This document shows, one piece after another, positions 59,521-64,000 of a stretch of 64,000 nucleotides of DNA; positions within the stretch are counted from its first letter, which is position 1, and each line of letters starts with the position of its first letter. The translations under genes and the position numbers were made by a program. This DNA comes from Mycobacterium sp. GA-2829 (lineage in GTDB: Bacteria; Actinomycetota; Actinomycetes; Mycobacteriales; Mycobacteriaceae), in NCBI RefSeq assembly GCF_001499965.1, contig NZ_LQIT01000035.1, forward strand, positions 1-64,000, in the 5' to 3' direction. The notes under the pieces were generated by a model. That model was not told the DNA's origin, did not search any database, and worked only from the letters and a program-made list of their open reading frames with translations.

Positions 59521-59540
59521 GGTATCGTCGCGGCGATACC
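59521..59540. promoter_or_regulatory. 20-bp palindrome GGTATCGTCG-CGGCGATACC
   Basis: Nine of ten base pairs are complementary around the centre. It lies 53 nt before the first Mce-associated gene and just before the GAGAAT-type site at 59548; its right end contains a -10-like GATACC. Binding protein unknown. Confidence 0.6.
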
Positions 59541-59547
59541 CTTGAGC

Positions 59548-59562
59548 GGTAATGCCGTTCTC
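59548..59562 (-). promoter_or_regulatory. GAGAAT-type variant upstream of the Mce-associated genes
   Basis: Read on the minus strand: GAGAAC-GGC-ATTACC. A second degenerate copy, GGGAAT-GGC-ATTTCC, lies on the plus strand at 59469-59483. Together they suggest the Mce-associated genes are in the same regulon as the mce operon 11 kb away. Confidence 0.4.
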
Positions 59563-59593
59563 ATTCAACATGTTCAACCGACAAGGAGGTCGC

Positions 59594-60430
59594 GTGCCTT
59601 TCCGCAAGCGAGCCTCATCGGTGCTCGACGGCGACGGGATCGAAGACCGCGCCGCTGAGTCCGATTTCGCCGACATCGACGACGCACTGGCCCGCGCGGA
59701 GCAGGCCGAGGCCGAGGCGGCCGAGGCGGAGGCCATCGCCTCCGCGGCCCGTGCCCGCGCTCGCGCGCTGAGGTTGCGGCGGGAGGCCGAGGCCGCCGCG
59801 CGCACGCCGCAGGCCGACACCGCCGAAGCCGAAACGCCTGAAGCCCTCGAGTCGGCGGAGACGCCCGACGCCGAGGCCGAGGCGGCCGAGGAGCCCGCCG
59901 TCGTCGCGCCTGCCGAAACACCGGCCGCACGCGGTCGACTGTCGCGCGTGCCCTGGCGGGTGATCGCCTACACCGTCACCGCACTGTTGACGGTCGCGCT
60001 GGTGGCCGTGAGCGTGTTCATGTTCGTGCAGCACCGGCAGGCGCAGGCCGAGCAGCAGCGCTCCGCCGAATTCGCCGCCGCCGCGCGTCAGGGTGTGGTC
60101 ACGCTGATGTCGTTGAACTTCAACACCGCCAAGGACGACGTCGCGCGCATCATCGACAACGCGACGGGCAAGTTCAAAGAGGACTTCGAGGCCAGCGCCG
60201 CGGATTTCACCACGGTCGCCGAGCGGTCCAAGGTGGTCACCGAGGCCAACGTGAACGCCGCGGCCGTCCAATCGATGACCGACAACTCCGCAGTGGTGCT
60301 CGTCGCCGCCACCTCCCGGATCACCAACGAGACCGGCGCCAAACAGGATCCCCGGACCTGGCGGCTGATCGTCGACGTGGTGCGCGACGGTGACCGGATC
60401 AAACTGTCGAAGGTGGAGTTCGCGCCGTGA
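59594..60430 (+). CDS. Mce-associated membrane protein (Mas)
   Basis: 278 residues from GTG 59594, with AAGGAGG 4 nt before it. A 100-residue acidic Ala/Glu-rich cytoplasmic part (AEAEAAEAEAIASAARARAR) likely forms a coiled coil, followed by one membrane segment (about 118-140) and a VirB8/NTF2-like domain outside. Such proteins support Mce transporters and usually lie directly after mceF; here they are 11 kb away and follow the FadD3-like gene. Overlaps the next mas gene by 4 nt. Confidence 0.85.
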   Translation: MPFRKRASSVLDGDGIEDRAAESDFADIDDALARAEQAEAEAAEAEAIASAARARARALRLRREAEAAARTPQADTAEAETPEALESAETPDAEAEAAEEPAVVAPAETPAARGRLSRVPWRVIAYTVTALLTVALVAVSVFMFVQHRQAQAEQQRSAEFAAAARQGVVTLMSLNFNTAKDDVARIIDNATGKFKEDFEASAADFTTVAERSKVVTEANVNAAAVQSMTDNSAVVLVAATSRITNETGAKQDPRTWRLIVDVVRDGDRIKLSKVEFAP

Positions 60431-61059
60431 CCGACAACGACGAGACCAAGGTCGACGAAACAGAGGTCGACGAAACAGAGGTCGACGAAACAGGGGTCGA
60501 CGAGACCCTGACCGAAGAAGAGCAGGCCGACCAGACCCCGCCGGCGGCCCCCGCGACCAAGCCCGCACGACGGACGAAGAAGTGGCTCGCGCCCGTCGCG
60601 GCCGCCGTCGTGCTGCTGGCCTCGGCGTCCGCCGCCGGCTACCTGTACTTCTTCCAGTACCGGGTCGACCAGCAGACCGACCCTGAGGCGGCGCGGGTGG
60701 CGCTCGACGCGGCCAAGGACGGCACCGTCGCATTGCTGTCCTACGCGCCGGAGACCCTCGACCAGGACTTCGCCACCGCCAAATCACGGCTGACCGGGGA
60801 CTTCCTCGACTACTACACCGACTTCACCGAGAAGGTGGTCGCCCCTGCGGCCAAGCAGAAGTCGGTGAAGACCGAGGCCACCGTCGCGCAGGCGGCGATG
60901 TCGGAGATCAACCCGGACTCGGCGGTCGCGCTGCTGTTCGTGAACCAGGCGACCACCAGCCAGGAGAACCCGGACGGCGCCTTCGCGTCGAGCAGCATCA
61001 AGGTCGGCCTCACCAAGATCGACGGTGCGTGGCTGATCTCGTCGTTCGACCCTGTGTGA
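60427..61059 (+). CDS. Mce-associated membrane protein (Mas), second
   Basis: 210 residues, GTG start overlapping the preceding stop. A 45-residue acidic start with VDETE repeats, one membrane segment (about 58-77) and an external NTF2-like domain ending in VGLTKIDGAWLISSFDPV, the typical C-terminal strand of mas proteins. The two mas proteins differ mainly in their cytoplasmic parts. They probably form a complex with an Mce system, likely the one at 38842-48454. Confidence 0.85.
   Translation: MTDNDETKVDETEVDETEVDETGVDETLTEEEQADQTPPAAPATKPARRTKKWLAPVAAAVVLLASASAAGYLYFFQYRVDQQTDPEAARVALDAAKDGTVALLSYAPETLDQDFATAKSRLTGDFLDYYTDFTEKVVAPAAKQKSVKTEATVAQAAMSEINPDSAVALLFVNQATTSQENPDGAFASSSIKVGLTKIDGAWLISSFDPV
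60451..60507 (+). repeat. 15-bp in-frame tandem repeat in the second mas gene
   Basis: GTCGACGAAACAGAG is repeated twice exactly, once with one base changed and once in shortened form, encoding VDETE/VDETG repeats in the acidic N-terminal part. Repeat number is expected to vary between strains by slippage, changing the length of the cytoplasmic tail by 5 residues per unit. Confidence 0.85.
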
Positions 61060-61141
61060 CCCCTGGCAGGTGGCCAGGAGCGGTTTGCTTGGAATGGTCC
61101 ACGGGTACCTCGCGATCAGTCGAACAGATCGGGAGGCCAGC

Positions 61142-61561
61142 ATGCCGAAGACGACGAAGAGCGGTCAGGCCAAGAAGAACGAGTTGCCCAGCACGCTGAA
61201 GAAGTCCGGCGCCAAGGCGCAGCGGACCTTCGCCAAGGCCCACGACTCCGCTGCCGACGAGTACGGCGAGGGCGAGCGGGCGCACCGCGTGGCCTACAGC
61301 GCGCTCAAGCACAGCTTCGAGAAGGTCGGCGACCACTGGGAGCCCAAGGACGAGAAGGGTCCGTCTGACCAGCGCGCGAAGAGCGGCGGCCCGAACGCCA
61401 AGGGGGACACCGCCGAGGGTGTCGACGCGAACTCCTCGAAGAAGCACCTCGTCGAGGTGGCGCGCCGCCTGGACATCTCCGGGCGCTCGACGATGACCAA
61501 GGACGAGCTCGTCTCGGCGATCAAGAAGGCCAACCGGCGCGAGTCCGCGCGTAAGCGTTAG
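61142..61561 (+). CDS. ChaB-like protein with Rho-N-like C-terminus
   Basis: 139 residues. The N-terminal half (NELPSTLKKSGAKAQRTFAKA, then HDSAADEYGEGERAHRVAYS) matches the ChaB family, whose role is not firmly known; the last 40 residues (SKKHLVEVARRLDISGRSTM, TKDELVSAIKKAN) look like a Rho-N/SAP-type nucleic-acid-binding helix pair. It is Lys-rich at both ends. Probably not part of the catabolic pathway; its stop overlaps that of the convergent MFS gene, so there is no room for a terminator. Confidence 0.82.
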   Translation: MPKTTKSGQAKKNELPSTLKKSGAKAQRTFAKAHDSAADEYGEGERAHRVAYSALKHSFEKVGDHWEPKDEKGPSDQRAKSGGPNAKGDTAEGVDANSSKKHLVEVARRLDISGRSTMTKDELVSAIKKANRRESARKR

Positions 61562-62814
61562 CGCTCCAAGCTCTCCAGCAGCATGCGCTCGTGGTCGCGG
61601 CGCATCTCGCGGCGGGCTTTTCCGCGGGTGATCAGGATCCCCACGGTCGCCAGCGCCCACACCGCGTACTGAGTCAGCCACGCCCACCGGAACGATTCGA
61701 ACGAATAGCCGCCCGCGGCGTCGAGGATCTGGCCCATCACCTGCATGATCACCAGCGACGCGAGGAATCCGCCCATGTTGACCATGCCCTGGGCGGTGCC
61801 GAGCGTGGCGCTCGTGTTGAATGTCCGCGCGAAGTCGAACCCGACCATCGAGCCCGGGCCGCCGACCGAGATCACGACCACCAGCGTCACCAGCAACCAC
61901 AGCGGCGCAGGGCCCGGCAGGGCCAGCACGATCGTCCACAGCAGTGCGTTGGAGCCGATGATGCCGAGCACCAGCCAGGACCGGCGGTGCGGATGCCTGC
62001 CGGTGAGGATGCCGATCACGGTGCCCGCCACGATGGCCGACACCACCGACACCGACAGCAGCGTGCCCGCCGTCGCCGTCGACACCCCCTGCGCGACGGT
62101 CAGGTAGGGCACCCCCCACATCAGCGCGAACACCGTCACCGAGAACTGGGTCCCCATGTGGGTGAAGAAGCCCAGCCGGGTGCCCGGCCGCAACCACACG
62201 GTCTTGACGCTGCGCAACGTGTCGCCGACCGTCCCGCTCGGCTCGGGCACATGCCGTCCCGAGGGGGTGTCCTTGACCAGCAGCAGCGTCAGGATCAGCG
62301 ACACCACGCCGAACGCCGCCACCGACGTGTAGGCGGTCGTCCAGCCCGCGACGCCGAGGATTGCCAGGAAGGGCACCGCGGAGAGCACCTGGCCGAGCTG
62401 CCCGCAGATCCCGGTCAGCTGCGTGACGAGCGGGATCTGCTTGGGCGTGAACCAGTGCGGCACCAGCCGCAGCACCGAGATGAACGTCAACGCGTCGCCG
62501 AGGCCGAGGACTGCCCTGGCCGCGATGGCCGCGGGTAGCGATTCGCTCACCGCGAGCGTGAGCTGGCCGGCCGCCATCAGGGCCGCGCCGGCGATGATGA
62601 GCACCTTGGACCCGAAGCGGTCGAGCAGGACACCCGCGGGCACCTGCGCGGCGGCGTAGACCACGACCTGCAGGACGACGAAGGTGGCCAGCACACTCGG
62701 GGTGGCGGAGAACCGTTCGGCGGCGTCGAGGCCGGAAACCCCGAGGGTGGTGCGGTCCATGACGGCGACGATGTAAGCCAGCAGTCCGGTGGCCCACACG
62801 ATCCAGGGGCGCAC
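61558..62814 (-). CDS. MFS transporter
   Basis: 418 residues from GTG 62814, chosen for the GGAGG 5 nt before it; an in-frame ATG 20 codons upstream is less likely. Twelve hydrophobic segments in two halves, with a typical motif A-like DRFGSKV after segment 2 and TGRHPHRRS in the second half. It resembles transporters of small carboxylates or drugs. Neighbouring genes do not identify the substrate; it is convergent with the ChaB-like gene and divergent from the MerR gene. Confidence 0.9.
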   Translation of the reverse strand: MRPWIVWATGLLAYIVAVMDRTTLGVSGLDAAERFSATPSVLATFVVLQVVVYAAAQVPAGVLLDRFGSKVLIIAGAALMAAGQLTLAVSESLPAAIAARAVLGLGDALTFISVLRLVPHWFTPKQIPLVTQLTGICGQLGQVLSAVPFLAILGVAGWTTAYTSVAAFGVVSLILTLLLVKDTPSGRHVPEPSGTVGDTLRSVKTVWLRPGTRLGFFTHMGTQFSVTVFALMWGVPYLTVAQGVSTATAGTLLSVSVVSAIVAGTVIGILTGRHPHRRSWLVLGIIGSNALLWTIVLALPGPAPLWLLVTLVVVISVGGPGSMVGFDFARTFNTSATLGTAQGMVNMGGFLASLVIMQVMGQILDAAGGYSFESFRWAWLTQYAVWALATVGILITRGKARREMRRDHERMLLESLER

Positions 62815-63133
62815 GCGAACCTCCGCCGAATAGTGAATGTTTCCTCCACCCATGGTGTCGCAGATACCCGCCACTGACGAGCTTCTCCGGGTGTGACGTT
62901 CGCTGCGTGCGCCGGCGGCCCGCGCTCAAGATCAGTGCTTGAGTTGGCTGAAATTGCACATCTGCGTCGAGCCGTGCGACCTGGGATCGATGTTGTTCCT
63001 GTTCACGGCCATACCGTGCGGTTTGGTCGATTTACCTGTGATGTTGCCCGGAATTCGCTCGTTTGGGCGTACCGCGGGTACAGTGTGCTGTGCCGCGATT
63101 CGGAGCCGATGGGCGGGAGGAGGTTGCGGGGAC
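62815..63133. other. 319-nt intergenic region between MFS and MerR genes
   Basis: No protein with normal coding character was found here. It holds the divergent promoters of the MFS and MerR genes, including a symmetric GTACC-GCG-GGTAC at 63069-63081 overlapping a -10-like TACAGT, a place where MerR proteins often bind. The rest is unassigned. A small RNA cannot be excluded from sequence alone. Confidence 0.6.
63069..63081 (+). promoter_or_regulatory. MerR-type operator candidate GTACC-GCG-GGTAC
   Basis: Perfect 5-bp arms with a 3-nt centre, 53 nt before the MerR gene start and overlapping its -10-like element TACAGT. MerR proteins commonly bind such symmetric sites between the -35 and -10 elements of their own promoter. 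Only symmetry and position support it. Confidence 0.5.
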
Positions 63134-63814
63134 GTGGTCGAGTACCGCCTGAACGAGCTCTCGCGACTCTCCGGTGTGAGTACTCGCAATATCCGCGCCT
63201 ACCGCGAACGCGGACTGCTGGACCCGCCGCGCCGTCAGGGCCGGTCGGCGTACTACAACGCCTACCACCTGGCGCAGTTGGACACGATCAACCAACTCCT
63301 GCGCCGAGGGTTCAGTTCGGCCCACATCGCCGAGTTCTTCGCGAGCATGCGGGCCGGCGCCGACCTGGCCGACATCCTGGGATTGCAACGTTCGCTGTTC
63401 GTGGCCGAGGACAAGCGCGACGAGGCCACGACGCCCGTTCGCGCGGTCGACATCGACCCCGCCGGGGAGGACGCGGGCCGGCTCGTCACCTACGGGCTCG
63501 CCGACATCGTCGACGGCCGCGTCGTGTTCACCGATCCCACGCTCGCCGCGATCGTCGGCCGTGCGGCCGATCCGATGCTCTACGTCCGGGCCATCCTGCG
63601 GATCGAGGCCGCCACCCGTCGGGACGTCGACAGCCTGGCCGAGGTGGTCGCCGACTCCCTGCAGGAGTGCATCGAGGCACGCTTCGGGCCCGAGCGCGCG
63701 CCCGAACCCCTGGAGATGCACCGGATCGTGCAGGACTACCGCGAACTGGCCAACCGGCTCGTCGCCCGGCATCTCGACAAGGCGCTGCAGGCGCAGGTCC
63801 GCCGCCGCAATTGA
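63134..63814 (+). CDS. MerR-family transcriptional regulator
   Basis: 226 residues from GTG 63134, with GGAGGAGG 11 nt upstream. N-terminal HTH: YRLNELSRLSGVSTRNIRAY, then RERGLLDPPRRQGRSAYYN and a coiled-coil helix (QLDTINQLLRRGFSSAHIAE). The C-terminal 130 residues are an effector domain that I do not recognise; it lacks the Cys motifs of metal-sensing MerR proteins, so an organic ligand is more likely. Probably regulates the divergent MFS gene and itself. Confidence 0.9.
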   Translation: MVEYRLNELSRLSGVSTRNIRAYRERGLLDPPRRQGRSAYYNAYHLAQLDTINQLLRRGFSSAHIAEFFASMRAGADLADILGLQRSLFVAEDKRDEATTPVRAVDIDPAGEDAGRLVTYGLADIVDGRVVFTDPTLAAIVGRAADPMLYVRAILRIEAATRRDVDSLAEVVADSLQECIEARFGPERAPEPLEMHRIVQDYRELANRLVARHLDKALQAQVRRRN

Positions 63815-63874
63815 TGCCAATGTGACCAGTGGCGTTGATGTGAATCCTGAGGCGCCCGTCGTACTCTGTGACGC

Positions 63875-64000
63875 GTGTCGATCACGCGGCGTCAGATGCT
63901 CAAGGCGGCCGCACCCGTCGTCCTCGGTATGAGCGCGGGGTTGCCCGCCTCCGCGACGGCGGCCGCGCCCTCAGCGGCCGCCGAACCGCTCGGAGTTCTC
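63875..64000 (+). CDS. Tat-exported protein, 5' part (continues beyond window)
   Basis: Only 42 codons are visible. The GTG start is followed by SITRRQMLKAAAPVVLG and an Ala-rich region with SATAAAPSAAA, a twin-arginine signal peptide. A -10-like TACTCT (63862-63867) is close enough for leaderless transcription. The mature protein lies outside the window, so its function is unknown; Tat substrates are often cofactor-carrying or folded enzymes. Confidence 0.7.
   Translation, partial: MSITRRQMLKAAAPVVLGMSAGLPASATAAAPSAAAEPLGVL

Noticed and set aside
60451..60507. Tandem repeat considered as a CRISPR or iteron
   Set aside because: Units are 15 bp, adjacent without spacers, and in frame inside a coding gene; it is a coding repeat.
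1..64000. Search for insertion sequences, integrase, tRNA and phage genes that would mark the island as mobile
   Set aside because: No transposase, integrase or tRNA was seen; base composition looks even by eye, so recent transfer is not supported.

Overview
The window reads as chromosomal DNA from a mycobacterium, most likely a fast-growing environmental Mycolicibacterium-type species. This rests on the very high G+C, the frequent GTG/TTG starts with 1-4 nt overlaps, a complete yrbEAB-mceABCDEF operon, a mycofactocin-type short-chain dehydrogenase, small ferredoxins of the mycobacterial CxxXxxC...CP type, a haemophore-like protein and six cytochromes P450. I see no tRNA, rRNA, insertion sequence, phage gene or CRISPR array. 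Genus-level placement is inference.

Layout. (1) 1-8269 (+): end of a small Rieske-associated gene, a divergent amidohydrolase, MarR, ferredoxin reductase, SDR, Rieske oxygenase, a second small Rieske-associated gene, TauD dioxygenase, then P450, ferredoxin and a DUF1330 protein. (2) 8414-9516 (-): TetR regulator and a hypothetical gene, divergent from (3) 9715-14722 (+): a second Rieske oxygenase, two NTF2-like proteins, P450, SDR and a CMD-like protein. (4) 14784-27345 (-): P450/ferredoxin/P450, two 6PGDH-like dehydrogenases, an alpha/beta hydrolase, a DUF35-thiolase-fold fusion, ferredoxin and a NuoF-like flavoprotein. Beyond one small plus-strand gene (23301-23774) lie a second hydrolase, a Rieske ferredoxin and two amidohydrolase-2 proteins. 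(5) 27610-29767 (+): paired acyl-CoA dehydrogenases. (6) 29791-33513 (-): haemophore-like protein, P450, ferredoxin, two SDRs. (7) 33771-48454 (+): one apparently continuous 12-gene operon, aldehyde dehydrogenase, CaiB-type CoA-transferase, OB-fold protein, thiolase, YrbEA, YrbEB, MceA-F. (8) 48522-52596: small secreted proteins, a sixth P450 and a divergent TetR. (9) 52687-61059: thiolase plus DUF35 protein, enoyl-CoA hydratase, two acyl-CoA synthetases (one FadD3-like), amidohydrolase-2 and two Mce-associated proteins. (10) 61142-64000: ChaB-like protein, MFS transporter, MerR regulator and the start of a Tat-exported protein.

Together the genes look like a catabolic island for a lipophilic, probably polycyclic or isoprenoid-like compound. 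Mce would import it, P450s, Rieske enzymes and TauD would oxidise it, SDR and aldehyde dehydrogenase would oxidise further, FadD/CaiB would form CoA esters, FadE/ECH/thiolase/aldolase would shorten side chains, and hydrolases and amidohydrolase-2 proteins would open or decarboxylate rings. The substrate cannot be read from sequence.

The most notable unlisted signal is a recurring odd-spaced inverted repeat, GAGAAT-N3-ATTCTC and close variants. It sits at about seven promoter regions across 53 kb, usually over the likely -10/+1, including the promoter of the mce operon. This suggests one repressor controls import and degradation together. None of the regulators in the window is clearly its owner.
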